A DNA stretch of 64,000 nucleotides from Malachius bipustulatus (Eukaryota > Arthropoda > Insecta > Coleoptera > Melyridae), in assembly GCA_910589415.1 (NCBI GenBank), contig OU342630.1, positions 82,828,186 through 82,892,185 on the forward strand, given 5' to 3'. Position numbers and translations under genes: made by a program. Each line of letters starts with the position of its first letter. Position 1 is the stretch's first letter. Shown in pieces: positions 1 through 10,215 of the stretch. The notes beneath the pieces were generated by a model that was not told the origin of the DNA, ran no database searches, and saw only the letters and a list, made by a program, of their open reading frames with translations.

Positions 1-779
1 TGGAGGTGAGGCCGACTCTTGACATCCTCTTACAAGGATCGAAAATAAAAATTACTGAGGACAAACTTGGCCGTCAAGGGGACATATTATCTCTTATTAT
101 ATCGCTCAAGATTACGAAGCCTTATTTTGAGAAATAATCTGAACTGGTTGTAACCAGATGGAAGTCTTACTACAAGAGTCTTAGAATTAAAGATTATTTC
201 CAGCATCTGTAAATTTTTGATAATTGTTTATCAGAAACAGCGATCTTTAACATCCCAAGCGTATAGGGAATTTTTTTTAAAGTTTCTTTTCGAATAATCG
301 AGCAGAACAAGAAAGAACGCACACAAGCACTTACAGGCACACTGGCAAATAGGTTTAAGGCAAACCTATACCAATAACGTTAAAAAATACCATATCGTTA
401 AATTAAAAAAATAATAAAAATAAGAATAAATAAATATTTCAGGTGTGTAATAGGGCTTTTTTGAATTTCAAAATTCTGCAGCCGTACCTGTAACAAGTGT
501 TGATTTTTCTTTATTTTTTAACAAGCCATTCTGCAGTCAAGAAACCAATAATTGCAGAATTGGTATAATGAAAAGGTATACAATTTACAAAAAATGTTTT
601 ACGTGAACTAAGAGTAGAGCAACTGTGAAACTTAAAGAATTACTTCAACAAAAATTGATCTATCCAGTATCTAAAAGAGCAGCTTTTACCTCCTCGGTCG
701 ATGCAGAAAAAATGTCAAGGGTTTCTTGAAATTTGCAGTTTAGTGTACACGTCATATTCTGTACTGGTACATATAGTGC
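1..779. other. AT-rich sequence without a recognisable gene
   Basis: No ORF of convincing composition and no clear repeat arms were seen. The stretch just downstream of the 860-1920 RT relic (on the minus strand) may include its 3' untranslated tail, but no poly(A) or target duplication marks an end. Confidence 0.5.
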
Positions 780-819
780 TTAATGTACGGTTAATGTGCG
801 CTTAATGTGCCCTTAATGT
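780..819. repeat. Short tandem repeat, 11-bp period (TTAATGT core)
   Basis: TTAATGT recurs at 780, 791, 802 and 813 with a strict 11-bp period and variable linkers (ACGG, GCGC, GCCC). It lies just beyond the 3' side of the minus-strand RT relic. Confidence 0.7.
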
Positions 820-859
820 ACTTAAGTGCGCATATTTGGAAGGTAAAAAGTATTATTGA

Positions 860-1920
860 GTTTCGCTTCAAGTTTTGGAGTCGCAATGTCCAAACGAGCC
901 GAAAGGTCAGGATCAAATATGTCACCAGTTTATGCAAGAACAAGACCGCTGTAGATTCTCGGTAAGTTTTCAGGCTTTCTAATGAGAACTGAGGCTCAGT
1001 AGCGAGTCTTGAGGGTAACCTATGATTGGAGGATAAACTGAATTAATTTTGTAGCTGAGAAGATGAAAAAGCGGCCGTTGTACGGTCTCAAGTGATTTTA
1101 TGTGAATTTGCGATCTCAGCGACCATAATCCCACTGAGGCAAACTATAGAGATTTGATGAGAGACAAGAACAGGGCAATACAAGTGTTAATGTTCGAAAA
1201 CTCTTTGGAATGCCTTTATGACCGCTCCAATAGATTTACATGCAGAATTGTTGACATGAGCAATGTGATATGAAAAAGTCAATTTGGAATTGAAGAAGAC
1301 ACCTAAATTATTCAACGACTCAACCCTTGACATGACTTCACCCCCAACTGTGTAATAGTTGTGGACTATTGAGTATTTACTTCTTGTATTCAAGACAATG
1401 GCATACTTGTTGACGATAATTTTTGGAGAGTTATTTGAACACCATGATGTCAAAGTGTCCAAGTCTCTCTGCAAAAGGAGAGACACTGTCCGTCAATTTA
1501 ATTTAAGTAAATATTTTTATGTCATCTGATCTGATCAACATAGATCCCTGAGGAACACCAGAAGGGACAAAACTGGATTGCAAGCGAAAATTAGCGAATT
1601 AGACATATTGAAACCTGTTTGATAGATAATTTCTTATGAGGTCAAGCAAGGCGATGTGAGAAACCAACGCAGTCGAGCTTTTTGATGACGATAGAGTCCT
1701 CATCAAATTTGGGATATTGACATGTATTGTATGTCACATCGACCTGTCGTCCAGCGTCAAGTGGTTCGGAAACTGAGTGGCTTAGAAATGCTAAGTTGAT
1801 GATGGTGGATCTTCCTTTAATGAATCCATGTTGAGATTTGGACAGTCGGTGTTCAACTGGTTCCCTTATAAGATGGCATTATACAAAACTCGAATAATTT
1901 TGCAAAGTTACTGAGTTAAG
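860..1920 (-). pseudogene. Decayed non-LTR retrotransposon reverse transcriptase fragment
   Basis: Read on the minus strand with several frameshifts, the order of motifs is that of a Jockey/CR1-like RT: SQHGFIKGRST near 1840-1810, a damaged motif A near 1740-1700 (YNTCQYPKFD where YTDFSKAFD is usual, so the catalytic Asp is lost), LIRNYLSNRFQYV near 1640-1600, SGVPQGS near 1560-1540, then directly DDIKIF near 1515. The segment between VPQGS and the FADD box is deleted. The best-kept piece is 1187-1486, with LQRDLDTLTSWCSNN and LNNLGVFFNSKLTFSYHI. The thumb/C-terminal region continues with stops (ALFLSLIKSL, then FASVGLWS) to about 860. No endonuclease was found, so the copy is 5'-truncated. 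It cannot encode an active enzyme. Confidence 0.85.
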
Positions 1921-2869
1921 CTATTGGTCTTTAATTAGAAATATCGCTTCTATTGAATTTTTTAAACACGAAGGGAGTTCGTCAGTTTCCACCTACTGTG
2001 GAAGAGTTTATATGTCAGGATCTATTTGCAATGACTGGTTTAATATTTTCTAATTTTAAAATTCTAATTTTCTAATTGTAAACACAACGATTACATTTAA
2101 ATATCTAAAATTATTTAACAGCGATTTTTCTTCCGATAACGTTATTAAACACGTTTGATAAAGTTCATTTGAATCAAGGTGCTCGCACATATACCATATA
2201 CCTACACACAAACAGACCCAATTCCAATAAACGAGCGAAGTTAGGAAATTTGAGCCCCAATAATGGTTTCATTGAAATTGTAGCTCAGTCTTTGTTGTCT
2301 GAAATTATCTCTGAATAAATAAATGGGATTCTTAAGCACATTAACGCGTGTGTGTTAAGCTTGAACTAATATTTGGAATTAATATCGTCGTTCTCTAAGG
2401 AGTGACATTGTTAAAGATGGAACAGCTGCAAACAAAAGAGGCTTAATATTTATGACAAGGATATTTATTATTAAAATATAATAATACGTCTCTTATGAAA
2501 TCAATTTAAGTATGTCTTGTGTATTTGACATATTATTAAAGCTGATAAAATGAGATTGTGATAAACGCGCTTTTAAAAAATCTTATAAGTACGTCATAAA
2601 GAGTGTAATAATTGAAAAGGGTTTGTAGTATACTTATATGTACATATACATAAGTTTGTTGTTTTCTTGTATTAGAAATGAACTCAACCCGTAGAAATAG
2701 AAAACATTCAAGAGAGAGAAAAGAAGAAAATAAGAAAAAAGTAGTTGAATGCGTAATGGTAATAAGCAATAAATGGCACAGCATGATAAAGTGTCTCTGA
2801 AAGAAATGGTGCGGTCGAGTTTATTAAAATTTTAAATTAACCAGCCTGCATAATTTCGATCTTTTTATT
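1921..2869. other. AT-rich sequence, nothing recognised
   Basis: Only short low-complexity open frames occur here; the one at 2536-2784 (minus) is Phe/Leu/Ser-rich from T-rich DNA and has no motif. No terminal repeats were found. Confidence 0.5.
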
Positions 2870-4047
2870 AGGTGTCCTGAAAATGTCAATACAACTTCAA
2901 AGCACTTTTATGTGAACAAAAAACCAGTCTGTTTGGCAAATTTTATGGTATGCGTCATAACGAAAAGCACTTCACATACCAAAATGGGTTACTGCTTATT
3001 GGGAAGAAGCAAAGGAAGACGAGACGTTGGTAATATGAATGCGATCATTCGGAGGATAACAGAAGAAATCTTTTATTTTTCAATACACTTTTGAATGTAT
3101 AGAAAATGTTCCAAAATGTAATCCAACAGGGTTAGATTGAGTATTAAGTATTAACGAAGTTACTGGGTGTTCAATGTTCCAAAAAAATGTACCTTTTTTG
3201 TGTAACTTGAAAACGGCTGGATATTTATTATGAAACTTTTTGTGTTATTTTTCTATTATTTAGTCTAATTTAACAACAATGTTTACATGTGTGTAATTCG
3301 AACTAGGGACGTTCGGTAGATGCGGGTCCAACTTTTTTGTCCTTCAAATTTTACGCCACTGGATAAATTTTGATTTTGACATATTTTCTAAAAGCTAAAA
3401 AGCTTTCTAAATTTCTGGCACAAAAAAGCATATAGGTTTAATAGGAAAATTTCGACAGTTTTTGAGATATGCACGATTTGCTCATTCTTGAGGGACAAAA
3501 AGTGCTTTTCAACTTTTGTAAAAATTTACAGATGACGTGACGCTTCTACTTCTCCAGATCTCTTCTTCGTCTCCAGACCACGAAAAAATCCTAGTCACGT
3601 TTCCAAGCGCCATAAGCTCAACTTCTTTATGTTTTAATTTTTTTAGGGAGGTTTCTATATGTAACTATTACTGAACTTTCACCTGTACAATTGTGCATAA
3701 CTCAAAAACAGTTGAGAATTTACCTACCAAACCTTATGCCTTTTTGTACCAGAAATGTCTAGCTTTTGGTAAAATATATCACAACCGAAATTTATTCAGT
3801 GGTTTAATAAATTACACACAGTTAATTATCGCCGATTTATTAGACTAGTTAATAGAAAAAAAATGAAAATAAGCCGTTTCGGAGTTACTAAAAAAAAAGT
3901 TTTTTTTATATTTAATGGCCTGTAATTCGGTTATTACTCAGTTTATAGGATAGGTTCATTGACACTTTTTGTCTTGAATTCAAATAAGTATTTTACCTTA
4001 TGAAGTTCCTTTATTCCTTATGTCCCCTTTATTCTGGGACACCTGTA
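2870..4047. mobile_element. Foldback element with GGTGTCC ends
   Basis: The left end reads AGGTGTCCTGAAAATG (2870) and the right end, reverse-complemented from about 4047, TACAGGTGTCCCAGAATAAA. Inside, about 3200-3495 pairs with about 3690-3890 in inverted orientation: GTGTAACTTGAAAACGGC on the left matches AGTAACTCCGAAACGGC on the reverse complement of the right, and TTTTTGAGATATGCACGATT matches TTTTTGAGTTATGCACAATT near the loop. The arms have diverged. No transposase frame is present. It shares the tag-like end with several other repeats in the window; superfamily unknown. Confidence 0.65.
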
Positions 4048-4048
4048 T

Positions 4049-4865
4049 CAGCAAGGATTCTCAAACAACGATCAAGAAAAACAACCAAAGTATTGTTGTT
4101 AATTAGGAGAATTTTCCCAATTTTCCCAAACTGGAACAAACCTTCATGTAAATTTGTCTAAGCCACGGATTGAATATACGTCGCTTTCTCGTCGAGTCTA
4201 ATATTTTTTATAACTTCACAGCAAGTTATTTTTCTCGCCACTCTTAGTCAAGGTGCATGTGCATGTATGATGGTGCTAATTACAACAATTCTCTAAATGT
4301 AGTCTCGGAATATTACATTGTTGCAAACAACCGAACATATGGCATGAGGGAATCAGTGACAGTGTAACAACAAAGAAACAGCTGCATTGTGGAGAGACAA
4401 CTGCTGCTTGCACGCAAAATAAAAATGAAGTTATGATTTATTAATGAATTTGCCAAAAGTGCATTCGATGCAGCTAATAACAGATTTTTGTCTCCTGACA
4501 TTGTTCTTAGATAAGAAAGTGAATTTTCTAATAGAGAATTTACTAAAATTGTGTCTGCTCTTCACCTGGTTAGAAAAAAAGCGCAGCAAGGCTGAATGCA
4601 ACAAACGATTAGAAATAGAAAATAAAATATATAAAAAATTATGAGTACTTATAGAAAGTTGATTTTTTTACTCAAGAAAAGGCATTATCTGACGACAGAA
4701 GAGAATATTTAAAGAGAATTCACTCCGTCTCACCTCCTGATATGCAAGAAAAGCTTCTTGTTATTTCCTTTTGACAAAAGCACCGTGCACCTCTTTGGTT
4801 CCATTTTAATAAATAATGTTATATTGAATTATATTGAAATGTTATATGAGTTTTACGATGATGTA
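4049..4865. other. No clear gene; possible decayed coding trace
   Basis: One plus-strand frame around 4444-4570 reads EFAKSAFDAANNRFLSPDIV, a stop, and then EFTKIVSALHLVRKKAQQ, which has protein-like composition but matches no family I recognise. Otherwise AT-rich with no repeats found. Confidence 0.3.
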
Positions 4866-5430
4866 GGGTCAAGTGGGGGAAATGTAAACAATTCTTGCAT
4901 TTGAAAACAAAAAAAATCAGATATTGTGATTAACTATTTTAACTTTTAAACTGTGATATTACCTATATAATTTGAAATGTTTTAACCATATTTTTCTGAA
5001 TTTTGCCTTAAAATTACTTTTTGTTTAAGAGTTAGGGACCGTTTACAATTACCCCAATGAAAAATTAAAGTATATTAAAAGTAGGGGTAAATGGAAACAA
5101 ACCATTTCTTGTCCTATTGCTTTATTAGTATATTTTGATGAGGAAATTGTGAACAGAAAGGCTACAAAATATATTGAGTTAATGTAATGCATCATATATA
5201 CATGTTTACAATTACCCCCGTAAAATGACTGAGTAGATACTTTTGTCTACTGTGGGAACCAAAAGATTTCACAGTAGAAAATAAACATGTCAAAATTAAA
5301 GGAAAACAACACTTTATTCAAGTTTAGTACCTACAAAAAGAAAACTACCTAACTCGGTATTTCCGGCTAATACAAACATAAAATCTGCTTAGGTAACTCT
5401 CACCAAATTAATTTTGAATGGACGGTTTCT

Positions 5431-6165
5431 CTATTTTTCAAAAACACTAACTGTCCCTGAAAAAACATAAATTGTTTTTCTATCTCTAATCAAAATTTTT
5501 GGCTCAGGTAAGAGTGCCTCAATCATTTTAAATTCCACACATGAAATATCGTTTTCTTTCTCAATAAATTCTGTGCCAAATCTGTCGTTGAGTCTGAATC
5601 CAATCACTACTACATCGCCGCTATCTTCATCCACGCTACGTACACGGCAGACATATTTATAGAATGTGCTTTTTCTGGGCCCTCCAAGGAATTTTGCTAA
5701 TAAATATATTCCTGGCTCAATTAAGTGCCATTCGGGCGTTTTATATTCCACTTCAGTATACATATCTGCTGCAACTTCTTCGCTCCATTCCTTTTCAATC
5801 ATACCTTCATCTGAGTCATCAATATAAGGAACTTCATCATTTTCGTCTTCGATGTCACTCCCTTCTCGATTCTTTAGTTTCTTTATTTTCAGCTTCTCTT
5901 TCGGAGTCTTTGTGGTACGAGGTTTTCTTTTCTTTGTATTTTTCTCATCTTTTTTCCGTTCTGCGTCCTTCAGTCGTTCAACAACTTCGTCAGTCGTTAA
6001 GACCTCTCCATATTGAGCCTGCTTTAGCCTGGGTATCACTTTTTTGGGCTCTGTAGCATGTCTATTCGGATCTATGCTCAACGTTTTTGTGATTGCTGAT
6101 GAGAAAAGAGCAACAACATCTGAAGCCGTGGTAACGCAATCGGTAATTTTTATTTTTAACATCAT
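5431..6165 (-). CDS. C-terminal part of pogo/jerky-type transposase (catalytic core missing)
   Basis: The open frame of 244 residues has no stop. It resembles the C-terminal third of insect pogo/tigger/jerky-like transposases: a segment with QAQYGEVLTTDEVVERLKDA (about residues 49-68), a Lys-rich basic stretch (about 70-100) likely to act as nuclear localisation signal, an acidic stretch (about 102-125), then a globular domain with PGIYLLAKFLGGPRKSTFYK (about 151-170) and a Val/Asp-rich end. The DDE domain that should precede it is absent. The first Met (6165) is only the first ATG after the deletion junction; the native start is the ATG at 6235 in another frame. The frame is well kept, suggesting a fairly recent deletion. 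DNA cleavage activity is not expected. Confidence 0.75.
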   Translation of the reverse strand: MMLKIKITDCVTTASDVVALFSSAITKTLSIDPNRHATEPKKVIPRLKQAQYGEVLTTDEVVERLKDAERKKDEKNTKKRKPRTTKTPKEKLKIKKLKNREGSDIEDENDEVPYIDDSDEGMIEKEWSEEVAADMYTEVEYKTPEWHLIEPGIYLLAKFLGGPRKSTFYKYVCRVRSVDEDSGDVVVIGFRLNDRFGTEFIEKENDISCVEFKMIEALLPEPKILIRDRKTIYVFSGTVSVFEK

Positions 6166-6235
6166 TTACGGCCCGAGATAAATCGTCTAATGAGTATCGC
6201 TCAACTGTTTTCTTTTTAATGTACTTTCTGGGCAT
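6134..6235 (-). pseudogene. Residual N-terminus of pogo-like transposase (CENP-B/psq-type HTH start)
   Basis: From the ATG at 6235 the minus strand reads MPRKYIKKKTVERYSLDDLS and continues RAVNDVKNKNYRLR. This is the typical opening of the Psq/CENP-B-type helix-turn-helix of pogo transposases. After about 34 residues the similarity stops and the frame soon ends, while the C-terminal domain continues one frame away. The junction near 6140 thus marks the internal deletion that removed the rest of the HTH and the whole DDE domain. An upstream intron cannot be excluded. Confidence 0.75.
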
Positions 6236-6711
6236 GGTTCTGCTTCCTGGAATACAATTAAAGTGTCATTGTAATGACTAATTGTTGTTCACAATTACCC
6301 CAAACTAGTGTTTACATTCACCCCACTGGCTCGTTTTAAAGGGGTAAATGTAAACACTTCTTTGTTGTGTGAAGATTCGTGATTTTGAGGTTAGTTGAAC
6401 AGAATAAGGATACTTATTTAATATTTTAATCGTTGCAAGCAATAAACACTTTGACACTTACCTCTTTATATTTTTTTCAAAAATTATTGAATGATGTTAC
6501 TAAATCGAAAAATTAATCTTAAAACACTATGAAATATTCTTCTTAATAAAACCCGGTAAATCAACTGTTTTCAAGCAAACTAAATGACAGTGCTACCAAC
6601 TGAAGAACCTTAACTGATATCCGCGCGCGAAATGTTTGAATTTTGAATTTTCAACAGTCCACAACTCTGTTTACTATTACCCCTAGTTCACATTTACCCC
6701 ACTTGACCCTA

Positions 6712-7089
6712 TAGAAAATTTCCAAGTGTGAAACGTGCAATTTTTGCAATTTTTCGTTAATGCTTTCATTCAGGTCGGGGCTGACTCCATCATTGAGAAA
6801 TATCAAAAGATGGTAATTTGAGTACAATTTTTTCTTTAAAATTGAACCTTAGCTGCCATAATAATAGCGCCCAGTTAAATAATAATTCCTCCTGCGTCTT
6901 TTCAAATGAATTTAAACTAGGTCAAAGAAAACCCCGTGACCTGACACCTCTCTGTACCTTCAAGAATGCAAAATAACGACCAAACCTATTCAATTTTCTA
7001 CCGTATTTGCAAATTGCATGTTCGTAGGTAGGTACATTATAGATTCTCACCACCTGAAATTTACAATAAAGATTCAGCATTTCAACCCT
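6712..7089. other. No recognised feature
   Basis: AT-rich sequence between the pogo-like element and the GC-richer block. No motif, arm or ORF worth naming was found. Confidence 0.5.
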
Positions 7090-7560
7090 TCCCGCCGGCA
7101 TGTTCTGTCATTGTTTACCTACGTTTGCGGAGCGTGAAAATCAAACAGCATTTGGCCAGAATAAATATCATTATTTAGGCAGTATTGTTGCGGTGGGCGT
7201 CTCGCAAAACCCTTAACGACATTAGTCTGTGCAAGGGACCATCCCATCACCCCCTTGGCGAACAGAAACCGATTAAAACAACCCTTCGGTCGATATCATA
7301 TAGAATTCGATACGTTGTCACTTTGATTTGTAAAATGCGTTTCGTCAATCGCTCGTCTATTTTACCGATATCAAGCCCGGATCCGTTGTACGAGAGCGAA
7401 CGCTTCTTCTGGCCGACTGTATAAAAGCAGACTTGGGAGTCAGTTTAATGATAGATTCATGGGGCGAAGCTACGTTCATGAACTTTACTAGTGCCCTGAG
7501 TATTAAGACGGTTCACCCTATGAACAGGGTGGTGCAATTGTAATTCGTTCATTTGTTATA
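7090..7560 (+). promoter_or_regulatory. GC-richer block with TATA box, possible promoter and 5' exon
   Basis: This block has visibly higher GC than its surroundings. It contains TATAAAAG at 7420-7427, preceded by a long GC-richer stretch and followed by GAGTCAGTTTA (7437-7447), which resembles the arthropod initiator TCAGT. The distance from the TATA T to the initiator A (7442) is 22 nt, shorter than the usual about 30, so the match is imperfect and the true start may lie slightly further downstream. A small hairpin CACCCT-ATGAAC-AGGGTG follows at about 7515-7532. No coding exon could be tied to it. The open frame 7185-7424 across it looks incidental. Confidence 0.35.
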
Positions 7561-7562
7561 TT

Positions 7563-8720
7563 ATTTGATTTTGGTTTTATAGTTTCATTAATTATTTTTG
7601 CCTACCGAAAAAAGCTTCAATAGAGTCTGGCTTCGAATTATTGACAGCCGATAATTCATTTCATTATTATTCTTCTTATATTATTATTTGAACTGCAACA
7701 GTAGTTATGGGCGGTCTACATATAGCTTTAGAAAAATAGTTCATGACGTTTAAGTAATTTATCAGATTTATATTTTAAAGTTTCACCCTCATTGTCAGTG
7801 ATTTTTAATGCCCAAAAAAATTAATGAAACTATTTTCTTTTTTTTTTTTGAGACACTGCTTTAAAAAAAGAAGGTAATACAAGTGATTTCCTAAACTTAG
7901 GCTGGTATCTAATGATGTAATGTTTACACAGTTTGCTAATTTTTTAAATACTATAGGTCTTCACTTCTTTGCAGTTTCGCTTGTCTTCAAATTTAATTTG
8001 GACACTTGAACCAAACTGTGGGTATTCAACACGATTTGGTCCATGCAGCTTTTTGACAGCTTGGTAAACTCGTGTGTTCCAAGCTCAGCTGTAGCTTTCG
8101 ACCAAAGACAACACTGTCCACCAACAATTTCATCTTATCGGAGAAGTCTGTTGGTCTCATTCTCGACTCATTCTCATATCATTAAGTCTCATGTACTTAC
8201 ATAAATCGGACACTTCACCATACCGGGTCCGCCTATTGGTAGACTCTAATTTCTTGCCTTTTTTGTCTTATCCCACCAGGTGGTGCACTCAAATAAATAT
8301 AGAGGTAAAAGAGTTTAATGGGTTTGAAGTCTGCCATGTCCTCATCATTGCTCGTCCGAACATCGAAAAGGAAATACCTCGATGCTTTGGTAACTAAACT
8401 AGATTCAGTCATCACCTGTTACCATCAGTCACATGTGAGTCTTATTGTTAATCCTAAACTCGTCCTACATCGCATCTTCGCGATGGTCAACTTCAAATCT
8501 ATAGTAGTGTCTTAGATGAATTTATTCTGAACCCCATTTTTTCTCTACTTGACTTAAGCAGATACCTAGGTAGTTTTTTCTTTCCTTTTAAAGGCAACAT
8601 ATATCGCTCTTCATCACTCTGATATTTCCCTGCTCTTATCTTCTTTGCTCTATCTACATGTTTCTGTCTATTTTCTGTCATTGCTGGTTACATCTTTAAT
8701 CAGCTGTTCTTCATATAGCC
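7563..8720. other. No recognised gene
   Basis: Several short overlapping frames around 8190-8680 lack any motif and overlap each other on both strands. The T-rich run near 7838-7850 is low complexity. Confidence 0.45.
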
Positions 8721-8742
8721 TATTATTATTATTATTATTATT
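8721..8742. repeat. (ATT)n microsatellite
   Basis: Seven uninterrupted ATT-type units. On the minus strand this reads AATAATAAT after AATAAAG, so it could be the 3' tail of a minus-strand non-LTR element, but no coding remnant was seen. Confidence 0.8.
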
Positions 8743-9101
8743 CTTTATTACACTGACCTGACTCTTCTATCCAATATTTTCGAGTGTCTGCACGTTCTTA
8801 GGCATCTCTTACTTTGTCAAAGTTCCGAAAATAATTATTTATGTATTGCATTATTTATTGTTCAGCTGAAAAAGGGGAGAAAAAAAGGGAAAACAAAACG
8901 AAAAAAATAAAAATAATAAATGTCACTCCTGTATAGTATGTACCTACTTTAAAAATGTTTGTAGTTTTTCTTTGTAAGTGAGCCTAACTCTCTACCGACT
9001 AGTTCAAAAAAATCGTGCACGAGGAATTTTTTTTGTCAGGTGTGCCTTTATCTAACCTGGCGTCTGCCCTGATGGAGCCAGCGGTCTAATGCCAAAAGAA
9101 C
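8743..9101. other. Unclassified; possibly 3' region of a retroelement
   Basis: The stretch 9040-9100, with ACCTGGCGTCTGCCCTGATG and a simple-sequence tail right after it, has the look of a retroelement 3' end. No coding homology supports this. Confidence 0.25.
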
Positions 9102-9121
9102 GATACAATACAATACAATAA
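9102..9121 (+). repeat. (ATACA)n tail-like pentanucleotide repeat
   Basis: Three to four ATACA units follow AAAAGAACG. A pentanucleotide repeat directly after a GC-richer segment is typical of non-LTR or SINE 3' ends. Confidence 0.6.
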
Positions 9122-9599
9122 TTGTTCAGCTAAAGGCAAACGATGCTAGGTATTTCAAAAGAAAAATATCATCTAAGAACAACCAGAGTATGAATTTTAA
9201 TACCTAAACTTTTACTTTTTGTATTTTTTATAATCTTTTTGTTATAATCAATATACAGTATATTCCCCGGCTCCTTTACCGAAATCGTTATAATAAGATT
9301 GCCTTTTTCTAAAATTGAAGTTAACATGGCAGTTTAATTTAAACAAATTTCACTGGCAAAAGACAAGAAGAAAAACTTTACATACAGAAAGATGACATTC
9401 CTTACATCGCATATACACCGATTACCAAGTTAAACGGTGAAGTATTTACTTTAGGGACAGAGCAAAAATCACAAAAACTTTATCATGCCAGAATCACATT
9501 CAAATGGGGCAATGTTTTCAATTATTAGTCTTCAATTTTATAAATTCTTATTCATCTTACAAAGATAACCGTCAATGAAGATAGTTGCCAAAAAGCAGC

Positions 9600-10215
9600 C
9601 GTTAAAAATGTTGATATTTTTTTTATTAAGTAATATCCGAATCAAAATTGGCACATAATTGTTGTCTACATACTCGGCAGCGTACGAGAAGTATTTCGCT
9701 TACTAAAAAACCATCTCATGCACGGTAATATAGGAATCACGAATGTTTTCCTAGCAACGAAGAAACAAGCAACTTTGCACCATTGAAATGAAGAAAAAAA
9801 TTGAAAAGCTCACTATGTTGGGAACGCGAGCTTATAAGTTAGCAAAATGCGGCTGGCAGAAAGTGGCCTGCCGTTTCAGTCTAACACATGTTGTCTTATG
9901 CCTGATCAGAGTACAATATATAAACAACGAGTTTATTGTTTATTTAATGAAGCGGATTCTTTTACAGCTGCCAACGCACGAGAGAGCACATTCCAGCAAT
10001 TCTGTTCAATGCTTTCCACTGAACAAAAAAAATCGCTTGCGTCATTTTTACGATTTTCTATTTCAATTTCTTCGACTTTTTCAATAAAGCTGTCTATAAA
10101 AAGTTACATGCATCTCTAGCGTGAAATTATGGCGCTTTCGAATGTTTTTTTTTTGCTCTCATTCTCAAAAAAGCTCTCATTCTCAAGCACCAAAGCTCAA
10201 TTTCCCGCACCAGAT
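9600..10215 (+). mobile_element. Unclassified repeat element, longer copy (with ORF)
   Basis: Both flanks of this segment recur in inverted orientation at 16356-16715. At the left, TCGGCAGCGTACGAGAAGTA with GCAACTTTGCAC matches CCGAAGCGTGTGCGAAGTAT with GCAACTTTGCAC on the minus strand there. At the right, CATGCATCTCTAGCGTGAAA matches TATGCATCTCGCCCGCGAAA, both followed by TTATGG..CTTTCGAATG. About 270 bp between the flanks, holding the ORF at 9847, are present only here. Exact ends and superfamily are unknown. Confidence 0.65.
9847..10119 (+). CDS. Hypothetical protein of a repeat element
   Basis: A 90-residue frame from an ATG. Its middle, with PDQSTIYKQRVYCLFNEADS and then ESTFQQFCSMLSTEQKKSLA, has the composition of a soluble helical protein and could be part of a transposon-encoded gene; I do not recognise the family. 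It lies inside the longer copy of a repeat whose other copy (16356-16715) lacks this part. A second frame (9788-10087) overlaps it but reads less like protein. TTTACAG at 9961-9967 could be a splice acceptor, so it may be an exon piece. Confidence 0.4.
   Translation: MRLAESGLPFQSNTCCLMPDQSTIYKQRVYCLFNEADSFTAANARESTFQQFCSMLSTEQKKSLASFLRFSISISSTFSIKLSIKSYMHL

Larger units (their letters stand above)
4866..6709 (-). mobile_element. Internally deleted pogo-like (Tc1/mariner superfamily) DNA transposon
   Basis: The termini are inverted repeats: GGGTCAAGTGGGGGAAATGT at 4866 and, from 6709 reverse-complemented, GGGTCAAGTGGGGTAAATGT. Each is flanked by TA (4864-4865 and 6710-6711), the duplication expected for Tc1/mariner-pogo insertion. 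A motif close to GGGGTAAATGTAAACA recurs at least nine times in both orientations near the ends (around 4875, 5041, 5083, 5203, 6288, 6309, 6338, 6669, 6687), probably transposase-binding sites. The minus-strand coding part keeps the start of the N-terminal DNA-binding domain and the C-terminal domain but no DDE catalytic core. The 1844-bp copy is therefore non-autonomous. Confidence 0.85.

Noticed and set aside
5664..6056. 130-codon plus-strand open frame
   Set aside because: Antisense shadow of the pogo-like transposase frame; no motif of its own.
7185..7424. 79-codon frame in the GC-richer block
   Set aside because: It ends in the TATA box of the candidate promoter and has no motif.
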